Shown piece by piece: positions 38,001 to 45,577 of a stretch of DNA of 64,000 nucleotides. Made by a program: the position numbers and the translations under genes. Location of the stretch: positions 586,746-650,745 of the forward strand of contig NZ_JBFAHM010000002.1 of assembly GCF_040654195.1 (NCBI RefSeq), given 5' to 3'. Source of the DNA: Hamadaea sp013361475 (GTDB taxonomy: Bacteria > Actinomycetota > Actinomycetes > Mycobacteriales > Micromonosporaceae). Below the pieces are notes generated by a model. That model was not told the DNA's origin and made no database searches. It worked only from the letters and a program-made list of their open reading frames with translations. Each line of letters opens with the position of its first letter. The first letter of the stretch is position 1.

Positions 38001-40200
38001 GTGTGCGTACGTGGTGCAGGACGGCCAGCAGGGGGCCGGGCGGGGTCTCGGTCAGCAGGCGGGGCTCGGCCAGCAGCTCGTCGAGGCGATCGGCCGGGGC
38101 GGCGTGCCCGGCGACGGCCGCCGCGGTGTACGGATGCGCCCGCGCCCAGTCGCGCGTACCGTCCGGCAGCCGGGGCACCCGGTCCAGCAGCACGTCCACG
38201 ATCGCGCCGTGGTCCGGGCCGGCGTCGCGGCCGGTGCGCAGGTGGGCGCCCAGCGCCGCGTGATACAGCCGGTACGCCGACCCGCGGTTCAGCCGTGTCT
38301 CGACGACGTAGTACCCGGCGTGCTCGATGAGCCAGTCGAGGTCCCGGTTGCCGCACCTGCGTCCGGTCAGCCGGGTCACCAGCGTCGGCCAGACGTCCTC
38401 CCAGGGCAGCCCGGTCGTCTGGGCGTACGCCAGCGGCAGCAGCAGGTCCCGCGCCCGGTCGGCGGCGGGACCGAGGCGTCCGTCGAGGTCCTGCCGCATC
38501 GCCTCGGCCGCCTCCCGGGGCAGCGACGTACGCCAGCCCGCGTCGTACGGATCGGCGACCGGATCGTCTCGCAGGGCCAGACTGCGCGCGGTGATCAACG
38601 CGACCAGGAAGGAGTCCCCGGCCGCCTCGGCGATCGCGTCCACCAGGGCGTCGAGGTACGCCGGGCGCAGCCCCCGGTACGGCGAGGACTCGACCAGCTC
38701 CGTCAAGCACGAACGCACATAACGTCGCAGGCTCGGGCGGTCGGCGTACCGCCGATCGAGATGGACCACGTCGAGCGGTGCCCCGAGAGCGCCGATGAGA
38801 TGGCTGCGCGTGCCGATGAGCAACCGCAGCGGGACCCGCGTCGCGGCCTTGACCAGCGGGGCCAGGACCGTGTCGACGAGCGCGAGTCCGGCGGCCTGGG
38901 TGTCGCCCGGTTCGCCCGCCGCCTCGTCGAGCCCGTCGATCACGACGGTGACCGCCTCGTCCCGGTCACGCAGATACGAGACCAGGCCCCCGGCGGTGTC
39001 CACGGCGGCGACGTCGTCCACGCCGCAAGCCTCGGCGAGCGCCGCGAGCAGGCCCAGGGGCGTCAGCCCGCGGGCGTGGACGAACCGGGTGATCGACCCC
39101 GGCGCCGGAATGGTGTCCGGCGGCAGCGAGTGGATGTTGGGTATCCGGGCGCTGCGGGCCGGATCGGCGAGCATGTCGAGCCGGGCGAGTAGGGCGGACT
39201 TGCCCGAACCGGGGTCGCCGGTGATCACCATCGTGGACGGTCCTGCTCCGGCGAGCCATGCGGTGGCCTGCCGCAGCGCCGCATGCCGCCCGGTGAACAG
39301 CCACAGGTCGTCCCGTTCGACGAAGTCCGCCAGGCCCTGGGCGGACAGTCCGGCGGCTTCGCGGTCGCGTTGCCGGGCATCGCGTTGCAGCCGCAGATCC
39401 CGGGTACGGACGTCGATTGTGGAGTACCACTCGTCGTAGCGCCGGTTCGGGAAGAACTCGGCGGCCCGCTCACCGACGAACAGCAGCCTTGCGGCCTGAT
39501 CGGCGACCGCGCCCCCACTCGCGGCCATCTCCGCGTTGATCTGGGTGACGAGCGGGTCCAGCGGGATGTGCCGGACCTCGTTCCCGGCCAGCGCCCGTTC
39601 GCGGACGGCGCGGGCGAGCGCCTGCGTGAACGTGCCGACCCCGGCCTGCTGATAGTCCCGGGCGCCGACGATCACCGCGACCGCGGGCCCGCTCGCGGTA
39701 CGCCGCAAGCGGTTGACGAAACCGACGGCCCCCGCCGCCAGGGATCCGCCGCCGGCCCCGGCGTAACAGGTGTCGAGGATGACCAGCAGTTGCTGACCGA
39801 CCAGCTGGCCGGGCTCGTCGCTGTCGAGCAGGCGTCCGGTGAGGTCGCCGGCCCGCAGGAAGGTGAACGACCGGTCGTGGGTCGCGTCGGCCATGGGCAG
39901 CAGGAGCACGTCCCGGGCCGATCCGGCGACCTCGCCGTGCCCGGTGTAGTAGACGACGATCACGTCGTCCGGCCGACGTGCGGCGTCCAGCAGGAACTCC
40001 CGCAGCCGGTGGACGAACTCGACAGACGTCAGGTTCAGCCCGAAGCCGGGCACCGACTCGTACCCCAATTCGGTGAACAGTTTCGTGGCCCGGTCCAGTT
40101 CGGCGGCCAGCTCGGGCAACGAGGCCAGCCCCGTCGACGGGGCGTACTCGGTGGTCGCCGCGCCGACGAAGAACCGTCCCGCCACGCTAGATCTGTCCAT
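35017..40200 (-). CDS. caspase-like peptidase / STAND NTPase / WD40 giant protein
   Basis: The protein has 1727 residues. Caspase domain ~8-250: VVYYTGHGE with catalytic His88 and VILDTCYAG with catalytic Cys145. NTPase domain ~300-600: GRH box, P-loop GDPGSGKS (328-335), Walker B VVIDGLDEA. A helical region leads to about 21 WD40 blades from ~820 to the end, most ending R-L-W-D, enough for three seven-bladed propellers. Known relatives are the EACC1-type caspases of bacterial NTP-dependent conflict systems, where the propellers sense a target and the caspase cleaves proteins. The ATG at 40200 overlaps the hydrolase gene by 14 bp, so both are co-translated. Confidence 0.92.
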   Translation of the reverse strand: MDRSSVAGRFFVGAATTEYAPSTGLASLPELAAELDRATKLFTELGYESVPGFGLNLTSVEFVHRLREFLLDAARRPDDVIVVYYTGHGEVAGSARDVLLLPMADATHDRSFTFLRAGDLTGRLLDSDEPGQLVGQQLLVILDTCYAGAGGGSLAAGAVGFVNRLRRTASGPAVAVIVGARDYQQAGVGTFTQALARAVRERALAGNEVRHIPLDPLVTQINAEMAASGGAVADQAARLLFVGERAAEFFPNRRYDEWYSTIDVRTRDLRLQRDARQRDREAAGLSAQGLADFVERDDLWLFTGRHAALRQATAWLAGAGPSTMVITGDPGSGKSALLARLDMLADPARSARIPNIHSLPPDTIPAPGSITRFVHARGLTPLGLLAALAEACGVDDVAAVDTAGGLVSYLRDRDEAVTVVIDGLDEAAGEPGDTQAAGLALVDTVLAPLVKAATRVPLRLLIGTRSHLIGALGAPLDVVHLDRRYADRPSLRRYVRSCLTELVESSPYRGLRPAYLDALVDAIAEAAGDSFLVALITARSLALRDDPVADPYDAGWRTSLPREAAEAMRQDLDGRLGPAADRARDLLLPLAYAQTTGLPWEDVWPTLVTRLTGRRCGNRDLDWLIEHAGYYVVETRLNRGSAYRLYHAALGAHLRTGRDAGPDHGAIVDVLLDRVPRLPDGTRDWARAHPYTAAAVAGHAAPADRLDELLAEPRLLTETPPGPLLAVLHHVRTPRARATADAYRRAAGRMQAHPGEKAAYLQLAARSARAPHLADDISASGLPLPWATHWASLRQHPPHQTLTWHRDWVTAVAIGEVTGRSVIASASADRTVRLWDVTTGRPFGPPLAEHTDWVTTVAFGQVDDRAIVISGGNDGTVRRWDAVTGRPLPGPGGRSHPGEVRSVAFGRLDGRPVVVSGGEDEAVRVWDAATGRSVGRPLTGLAAGAYCVAVGRVRDRTAVAAGGADGTVLLWDALTGEPIGEPLEHDGRIRSVAFGRIGDEVAVICGGDDHRVHIRGAETGDLLATPYAGHAAAVTAVVYGHRGTQPVIVSGSNDQTVQMWDAETGALIGAPFTGHTGWVLSVACRTREGRLMIASGGADETVRLWDSASGEPIGEPFTGHTGAVTAVAAGAADGETVVVSGSADHTVRRWDAVSGQPLGPASTGHTAAVTAVGLGEIDGQPVIASAAADRTVRLWDPASGEPVGEPVDAGTPLRSVAIGAAGEHTVIVAGGDDGAVRVWDAAGRRPVHAPLTGHDAPVTAVAVGDAESGPVIVSGGADHTVRLWNAATGEPIAEPLTGHTDVVTSVAIATVDGQPVVASGGLDRTVRLWDGETGEALDDPAVERAAVHAVAFGNLGREPVIVSGGADAYVRIADAGTGERVGDLYAGPAGVRSVAFAGPQPLLIAGGADHVLRAWDAATGQVVAAPFDGHAGPVTAVALGRLDGSLVVVSGSTDHTVRRWDAGTGRQLGPPLTGHADGVRSVAYGQWGGRALIASAGDDRTVRLWDPATGVPVGEPFTGHRGVVNAVAFGHVAGRPVVISGGNDHLVRIWDPDDHEPVCPPIAAHEGYVSGVAFAHLAGRPVVVTGGHDQVVRIWDAETGEPVGDPLIGHTDDVNAVSCAELSDRLVIATASNDGTVRAWDAAAGEPIGPPSTVHQGWVHTVALGRLGDRPILVSGGTDQTLCVRSLAGVDMARVRLSATVNAVAVRDAAHLVVGTDLGLVSLRLPG

Positions 40201-41050
40201 TCAGGAGCGCCGTGGCGACGGCGACCCCGGTCGGCGCGGCCGACAGGTACCGCTCGACCTCGTGGGCGCTGATCCCGTTGGCGATCTCCACATCCATTAC
40301 CTGGTCGCCGTAGACCTCCCGCAGCCTGGGCCGCAGGGCCACGAAGTCGCCCGAATCGGTGATGTTGCTCCAGCGGGCGACGTTCGGCCAGCTGCCGACG
40401 GCCGGGACGAGCCGGTGCAGCACGATGTGCGGCACACCCAGCGGCGACCCGAGCGTGACCAGATCGGTGACCGGCCACTCGGGATGCCCGCACAACGCCT
40501 CGTACGCGACGACCGAGCCGAGCGAGTGGGCCACCACCACCCGGGTGTCGGCGGAGATCGCGGCGGCGAACCGGTCCTGCACCGCCGCCCGGATCACCGG
40601 GTCGGTGAAATAGGCGGTGACCTGCTTGAGCCAGAAGATCAGCAGGCGCTCGGAAATCCGCGCCAGGAACCGCGAACCGGCCAGGGCCAGCACCGCCGCC
40701 CGCGCGGTCGCCTTGGGGCCGAGCGTACGCCCGTCGGGTGACGGCACCCCGGGGTCGGTCTGCGCGGCCGCCGCCCACCAGGCGAGCAGCAGATCCAGCT
40801 CCGGGCCGTCCTCGACGTCGTCGGCGGTCAGTGGCGGCACGTCACCGCTGAGCCGTCGTCCGGCCGGGCGGAACAGGTCGCCGTAGAAGACGCATTCGAC
40901 GTCTCCGGCGGCGACCTCGACCGGTGCGGTCAGTCCTTCGAGGACGGCGTTGTCCACACCGCCGCGCAAGGCGGGGATCCATCGATCGGCCATCTGGGGA
41001 CGGCTCGCGTACGTGTTGTTGATCCCGTGCACCATAACCACGCGCGCCAT
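40187..41050 (-). CDS. lipase-like alpha/beta hydrolase coupled to the caspase gene
   Basis: The protein has 287 residues. It starts MARVVMVHGINNTY, with the HG oxyanion turn of alpha/beta hydrolases. The nucleophile elbow is VVAHSLGSVVAYEAL (AHSLGS), followed by LVTLGSPLGVPHIVL as in lipases. There is no signal peptide, so it acts in the cytosol or at the inner membrane face. The ATG at 41050 has TAGATT seven bases upstream and no ribosome binding site, a leaderless start; longer in-frame extensions upstream are artefacts. It precedes and overlaps the caspase gene. A role as a second, membrane-attacking effector of the same system is inferred. Confidence 0.82.
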   Translation of the reverse strand: MARVVMVHGINNTYASRPQMADRWIPALRGGVDNAVLEGLTAPVEVAAGDVECVFYGDLFRPAGRRLSGDVPPLTADDVEDGPELDLLLAWWAAAAQTDPGVPSPDGRTLGPKATARAAVLALAGSRFLARISERLLIFWLKQVTAYFTDPVIRAAVQDRFAAAISADTRVVVAHSLGSVVAYEALCGHPEWPVTDLVTLGSPLGVPHIVLHRLVPAVGSWPNVARWSNITDSGDFVALRPRLREVYGDQVMDVEIANGISAHEVERYLSAAPTGVAVATALLNGQI

Positions 41051-41203
41051 AGCGGCAAATCTATCCGCTGTCGACAAGTGACGCGGAGTGTGCGACCCGG
41101 GCATCCGACAACGCGTGTCGATGGCGCGGGAGTACGTCGCGTCGATATGCTCGCGTCGGGTCCCACCGCCCACCGCCGACGGTTCTCCAGAAGCGAGCCA
41201 CGC

Positions 41204-43942
41204 GTGCAGATCAGCAGACCCGGTTACGACGCGGTTCCGCCGGGATCGTTTCGCGACCTGGTTGACGGGTTGCACGACCTCTACCTGCTCGCCGGCGGTC
41301 CGTCCGCCCGTACGATCAGCTCGGCCATCTACAAGAACCGGGCGCTGGAGGCGGTCTCCCATGAGACCTATCGAGCCGCGCTCAAAGGCTCCTATCTGTT
41401 GTCGTGGCCCAAATACCTGTCGATCGTCGTCGAGCTGAACCGGCGTACGCCGACGCCTCGGGCGGAGTCGGAGATCCTGGCCGGATTTCAGGCACTGTGG
41501 ACGCTCGCCCAGCAGGACTATCGAACGCTGCGATCCGGGCGCGGGCTGCCGCCGCCGCCCCGGGCGGAGAACGGCTCCCGGCCGGTACGCCGCCTGCCCG
41601 ACCGCAACACCTGGTTCACCGGCCGCCGGGCGACGCTGATCCGGCTGCGCAACGCGTTCGAGCAGCACCCGACGGCGACGGTCGTCCTGCACGGCGTCAA
41701 CGGCACCGGCAAGACTCAGCTGGCCGCCGAGTACGCGTACCGCTATCCCGACGACTATCCGGTGACGTGGTGGATCCGCTGCGCCAGCGCTGATCAGGCG
41801 CGGGCGGATCTGGGCGACCTCGCGACCGAGCTCGGCCTCGGCGACGGCGACCGGTCGCTGGCGGCGCTGAAGGCGTACCTGAGCTCGCCGAACCTGCCGT
41901 ATCTGCTGATCTTCGACGGCGTGGAGGATCGGCAGGTACGCGGCCTGATCCCCAACGGCGGCGGGCACGTCCTCGTCACCACGACCGACCGCGAACTCGC
42001 GTACGACACCTCGATGATCGAGGTCGAAGTGCTCGACTTCGGCCCGGACGAGGCCGCCGAGTTCCTCGAACGCCGGCTGCCCGACAGCACCGACTCCCAA
42101 CGGGCCGAGATCATCGACCTCACCGGGCGGCTGCCGCTCGCGCTGGACATCGCGGCCCGGGTGGATCTGGAGACGTTGCGCAACTCGCACGCCCCGTCCG
42201 GTCCCCTGGTCGGCACGGTACGCGCGGTTCGCGAGATCCTCAGCGCCGACCATCGCCGCATCCTCGACCTGTTCGGCTGGTTCGGTGCGGCCCCGGTGCC
42301 GATGGCGCTGCTCCAACGCGACGGCACGGTCGACGGCCGGGTCGGCGAGATCCTGGCGAACCCGATCGAGCTGCGTATCGCGCTGCGTGAGCTGGCCAAC
42401 TACGGTCTCGTCCGGCTGGGCGCGGTCCAGGTCGAGATGACGTCCCCGGCCCGGCAGGCGCTGGTCGAGATCATCCCGGCCGGGGACGCCGAGGTCGCCC
42501 GGCGGCACGTGCACGAGATCCTCGCCCGAGCCCGGCTGGGCCCGCCCGGTTCGGCGCTGGCGCAGGGCTACCGCGACATCGACGCCCACCTGCAACCGGC
42601 GCGCCTGGTCGAGTCGGCCCACCCGAACGCCCGGCAGCTCATCATCGACCAGGTCCAATTCCGGGCGCTGGACGGCGACCTCGCCGGCGCGGCCGACCTG
42701 GCCCGCTCGGCCGTCGAGGAATGGCAGCGGCCCGGCTCCCTCGGCCCGGATCACGAACTCGTGCTGCGCGCCCGCGTCGAACTGGCCGCCGCGCTTCGGG
42801 GACTGGGGGCGTACGCGGAGGCTCGGGCGCTCGCGACGGCCGCGGTGCGGCATCTGCAGACGAGCCCGGCGTACGGGCCGGAACACGAGCTGACCCTGGC
42901 CGCCGAGGTGGGTGCGGCGCTGGACCTGCTCATGATGGGCCGGTACGCCCGCGCGGTCGACGCCCAGCAGCAGGCGTACGAACGGTCGGTGGCCGCGCTG
43001 GGGTCGGCCCACGCGCGTACCGTGGACTGCCGCCGCCACCTGGCCGCCAGCCTGCGCCACGCCGGCCGGTACGCCGAGGCGGCCGATCTCGACCAGCACG
43101 ACTTCGACCGGCTCACCGCCTCCGACGACGCGATCGACGCCGTCCGGGTCGCCTTCGCGCTGGCCGACGACCTGACCGGGCTCGGGCAGTACCAGCCGGC
43201 GTTGGACCTGCTCGACCAGTACACCGCCCAGGGCGCCCGGCTCATCGGCGACCATGATCCCGGGGTGCTTGCCGCGGGGCGTACGGCTGCGATGGTGCGC
43301 CGCCGCCTCGGCCGGACCGGGGCGCTGGACGAGCTGGCCGGGCTGCACCTGCGCTGCCGGGAACTGCTCGACCAGGCCGCTCCGCAGGTGCTGGCGGTCG
43401 CCCTCAGCTATGCCAACGCGCTTCGCGAAGCCGGGCGGACGGGCCAGGCCGAACAGCTCATCCTCGACGCGATCGCGGCCTACGAACGGCGGCTGTCCGA
43501 CCGTCACCCGCTCGCGGTGGCGGCCCGGGTCAACCTCGCCGCCGTGCACCGCGCCCAGGGCCAGTGGCCGGTCGCCCGGCAACTCGGCCAGCGGGCCGCC
43601 GAACACCTGCGCCGTACGCTGGGCGCCGACCATCCGTACGCGATCATCGCGGCGGTCAACCACGCCACCGATCTGGCGTTGACCGGCGACCGCGCCGGAG
43701 CCGTCGCCGCCTCGCGATCGGCGTACGCGGTCGCGGAGCGTGTTCTCGGGCCGGAACACCCCGACACGCTCGCGGCGGGCACGAACCTCACCCTCGATCT
43801 GCTGGCCGTCGGCACCCCGGACGACCGCCTCCGCGAAAGCATGCTCACGGGCTGGACGAAGCTGTTCGGCGAGCACGAGCAGGTCGCCCGGCTGGCGCGG
43901 GGAAACCGGGTGGAATGCGACCTGGACCCCTGGCCGATGTGA
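41204..43942 (+). CDS. HTH/NB-ARC/TPR STAND ATPase
   Basis: The protein has 912 residues. The N-terminal ~85 residues form a helix-turn-helix-like domain (LLAGGPSARTISSAIYKN ... SHETYRAALKG). The NB-ARC domain has the P-loop VVLHGVNGTGKTQ and Walker B YLLIFDGVED, then VLVTTTDREL. From ~500 onward about ten TPR units of the GxxxxAxxLxxxAxxxxxxxLGxxHPxTL type follow. No effector domain is present, so it is probably a signal-sensing switch or regulator. The GTG at 41204 was preferred because AGAAG precedes it and the domain starts there; an ATG at 41147 is possible. It is divergent from the lipase/caspase pair. Confidence 0.85.
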   Translation: MQISRPGYDAVPPGSFRDLVDGLHDLYLLAGGPSARTISSAIYKNRALEAVSHETYRAALKGSYLLSWPKYLSIVVELNRRTPTPRAESEILAGFQALWTLAQQDYRTLRSGRGLPPPPRAENGSRPVRRLPDRNTWFTGRRATLIRLRNAFEQHPTATVVLHGVNGTGKTQLAAEYAYRYPDDYPVTWWIRCASADQARADLGDLATELGLGDGDRSLAALKAYLSSPNLPYLLIFDGVEDRQVRGLIPNGGGHVLVTTTDRELAYDTSMIEVEVLDFGPDEAAEFLERRLPDSTDSQRAEIIDLTGRLPLALDIAARVDLETLRNSHAPSGPLVGTVRAVREILSADHRRILDLFGWFGAAPVPMALLQRDGTVDGRVGEILANPIELRIALRELANYGLVRLGAVQVEMTSPARQALVEIIPAGDAEVARRHVHEILARARLGPPGSALAQGYRDIDAHLQPARLVESAHPNARQLIIDQVQFRALDGDLAGAADLARSAVEEWQRPGSLGPDHELVLRARVELAAALRGLGAYAEARALATAAVRHLQTSPAYGPEHELTLAAEVGAALDLLMMGRYARAVDAQQQAYERSVAALGSAHARTVDCRRHLAASLRHAGRYAEAADLDQHDFDRLTASDDAIDAVRVAFALADDLTGLGQYQPALDLLDQYTAQGARLIGDHDPGVLAAGRTAAMVRRRLGRTGALDELAGLHLRCRELLDQAAPQVLAVALSYANALREAGRTGQAEQLILDAIAAYERRLSDRHPLAVAARVNLAAVHRAQGQWPVARQLGQRAAEHLRRTLGADHPYAIIAAVNHATDLALTGDRAGAVAASRSAYAVAERVLGPEHPDTLAAGTNLTLDLLAVGTPDDRLRESMLTGWTKLFGEHEQVARLARGNRVECDLDPWPM

Positions 43943-44005
43943 CCGCGACAGACGGGTGGATCCGCAGGTCAGCCCGGCACTGGCGGGGTCACCCGAGCGG
44001 CGTCA

Positions 44006-44085
44006 AGTTTTGCCAAGTTCGAGGGTTTCCGCTGGGGAATGATCTCCACGCATCCTATGGTGAATCGCCGGACAAGCCCGTCCGG
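44006..44085 (+). promoter_or_regulatory. leader and candidate control elements of the RiPP operon
   Basis: The 175-bp gap before the precursor gene holds AAGTTTTGCCAAGT (44006-44019), sharing TTTGCCAAGT with the palindrome upstream of the DUF6232 gene. It also holds a TATGGT -10-like hexamer (44056-44061) and a small hairpin CCGGAC/GTCCGG (44068-44085). The promoter must serve the three-gene operon that follows. Binding-site function is inferred from the shared string only. Confidence 0.4.
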
Positions 44086-44117
44086 GAAGGACAGAACACG
44101 CACCCAAGCGGGAGCTT

Positions 44118-44312
44118 ATGGTGAACGCCGCAACTATGTCGGAACCGACGTCGGGCGAATGGTCCCCGCTCGTTGACCTTTCCGACCGTCCACTGCTCGA
44201 CGTGATCTCCGGTGGTGACGACGCCCTCGCTCGGGCGGCCCGCCGGGTCATCCGCGCATTGGACGACCCGGACGGCATCATCTCCGCCTTCCAGTCGTTC
44301 ACCTCCTCCTGA
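44118..44312 (+). CDS. fxsA: FxSxx-COOH-type RiPP precursor with tandem FxS tail
   Basis: The peptide has 64 residues. The leader shows the family pattern D-L-S-D-R-P-L-x-D-V followed by DDALARAARRVIRALDDPDG. The C-terminus is ISAFQSFTSS. Canonical precursors end exactly in F-x-S-x-x; here two F-x-S triads (FQS and FTS) follow each other, then one Ser. In this class a radical SAM/SPASM enzyme joins the Phe ring to a nearby side chain, giving a three-residue cyclophane. GGAG at 44111 fits a start at ATG 44118 or at GTG 44121. The maturase gene begins 11 bp after the stop. Confidence 0.85.
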   Translation: MVNAATMSEPTSGEWSPLVDLSDRPLLDVISGGDDALARAARRVIRALDDPDGIISAFQSFTSS

Positions 44313-44323
44313 GCCACGGCCGG

Positions 44324-45577
44324 ATGACGATGACGCCGGCCGGCGGGCTCAGCCTGCTCCGGGACGCGCAGCGGGTGGCGGCGCCATGGCCGTACGCCGA
44401 GCTCGACCCGGAACGGCTGCGCGCCGCCGGCTGGCGTCCGGCACCGGTCCGCGACGTGATCTTGAAGGTCCACCAGCGCTGCAACCTGGCCTGCGACTAC
44501 TGCTACGTCTACGAGTCGCCCGACCAGAGCTGGCAGGACCGCCCGGCGGTGATGTCCACGGAAGTGTGGCAGGCCGCCGTCGACAATCTCGCCCGATACG
44601 CCGCCCGGCATCGCCTACGCCGGGTGCAGGTGATCCTGCACGGCGGCGAGCCCTTGCTCTTCCGGCTCGACCGCATCGAGCGGCTCGTGGCGTACCTGCA
44701 CGCGAAGCTGCCGTTGAGCACCCGCGCCGACGTCGGGATGCAGACCAACGGCGTCCTGCTGACCCGGCGTACGCTGGAACGGCTGGTCGCCCTGCGGATC
44801 GCCGTCGGCGTGAGCGTCGACGGGACCGAGGCCGACCACGACCGCCATCGGCGTACGCGGTCCGGCCGGGGAAGTCACGCCGCCGCCGCCCGGGCGCTGG
44901 ACCTGTTGCGGGAACCGGAGCTGCGCCCGGCGTACGCCGGCATCCTGTCCACTGTGTCCCCCGAGTCGGATCCGATCGCGACCTTCGAGACGCTGTCGGC
45001 GTTCGACCCGCCGATGATCGATTTCCTTCTCCCCCATGCCAATTGGGGCACTCCGCCGCCGCACGCGCGGCCCGGGGCGACCCCGTACGCCGACTGGCTG
45101 ATCGCGGTCTTCGACCACTGGTACGGCCGGAGCGATCCGATCCGCGTCCGGCTGTTCGACGACATCCTGGCTTTGCTGCTGGGCGGGGCGAGCGGCTCCG
45201 AACAGGTCGGCCTGAGCCCGGCCGGCATGCTCGTCGTCGAGTCCGACGGGGCGATCGAGCAGGTGGACGCTCTGAAGTCCGCCTATCCCGGTGCTGCCGC
45301 GACCGGGCTCGACGTTCGGCACGACGATCTCGAGGACGTCTTCGACGACCCGGGTGTGGTCGCCCGTCAGCTGGGCCGCCGGGCGCTGTCGGAGACCTGC
45401 CTCGGCTGCCCGGTTCGCGACGTCTGCGGCGGCGGCCATTACGCCCATCGCTACCGGCCGGGCGCGGGCTTCCGCAATCCTTCGGCGTACTGCGGCGATC
45501 TACGCCGTCTCATCGATCACATCACCGCGCGCGTCGCCACCGAACTGCGGCGCGCCGCCGCACTGGAGAGACCTTAA
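44324..45577 (+). CDS. fxsB: FxsB-type cyclophane-forming radical SAM/SPASM maturase
   Basis: The protein has 417 residues. The radical SAM motif is CNLACDYC (Cys53, Cys57, Cys60), then VYESPDQSW and VILHGGEPLL. MQTNGVLL and SVDGTEADHDRHR follow, as in peptide-modifying SPASM enzymes. Near the C-terminus CLGCPVRDVCGGGHYAHRY and a later Cys in AYCGDL supply ligands for auxiliary clusters. This matches the FxsB family, known to install Phe-centred three-residue cyclophanes on FxsA peptides. ATG at 44324, with a second ATG two codons later. The stop is followed without gap by the GTG of the HExxH gene. Confidence 0.9.
   Translation: MTMTPAGGLSLLRDAQRVAAPWPYAELDPERLRAAGWRPAPVRDVILKVHQRCNLACDYCYVYESPDQSWQDRPAVMSTEVWQAAVDNLARYAARHRLRRVQVILHGGEPLLFRLDRIERLVAYLHAKLPLSTRADVGMQTNGVLLTRRTLERLVALRIAVGVSVDGTEADHDRHRRTRSGRGSHAAAARALDLLREPELRPAYAGILSTVSPESDPIATFETLSAFDPPMIDFLLPHANWGTPPPHARPGATPYADWLIAVFDHWYGRSDPIRVRLFDDILALLLGGASGSEQVGLSPAGMLVVESDGAIEQVDALKSAYPGAAATGLDVRHDDLEDVFDDPGVVARQLGRRALSETCLGCPVRDVCGGGHYAHRYRPGAGFRNPSAYCGDLRRLIDHITARVATELRRAAALERP

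Noticed and set aside
36439..39192. 917-codon plus-strand frame opposite the caspase-WD40 gene
   Set aside because: Shadow of the repeated WD40 coding sequence; repeats seen in it are antisense copies of the blades.
41051..43876. N-terminal extension of the lipase-like hydrolase to over 1200 residues
   Set aside because: The extension lies antisense to the intact NB-ARC/TPR gene and has no motif; a leaderless start at 41050 fits.
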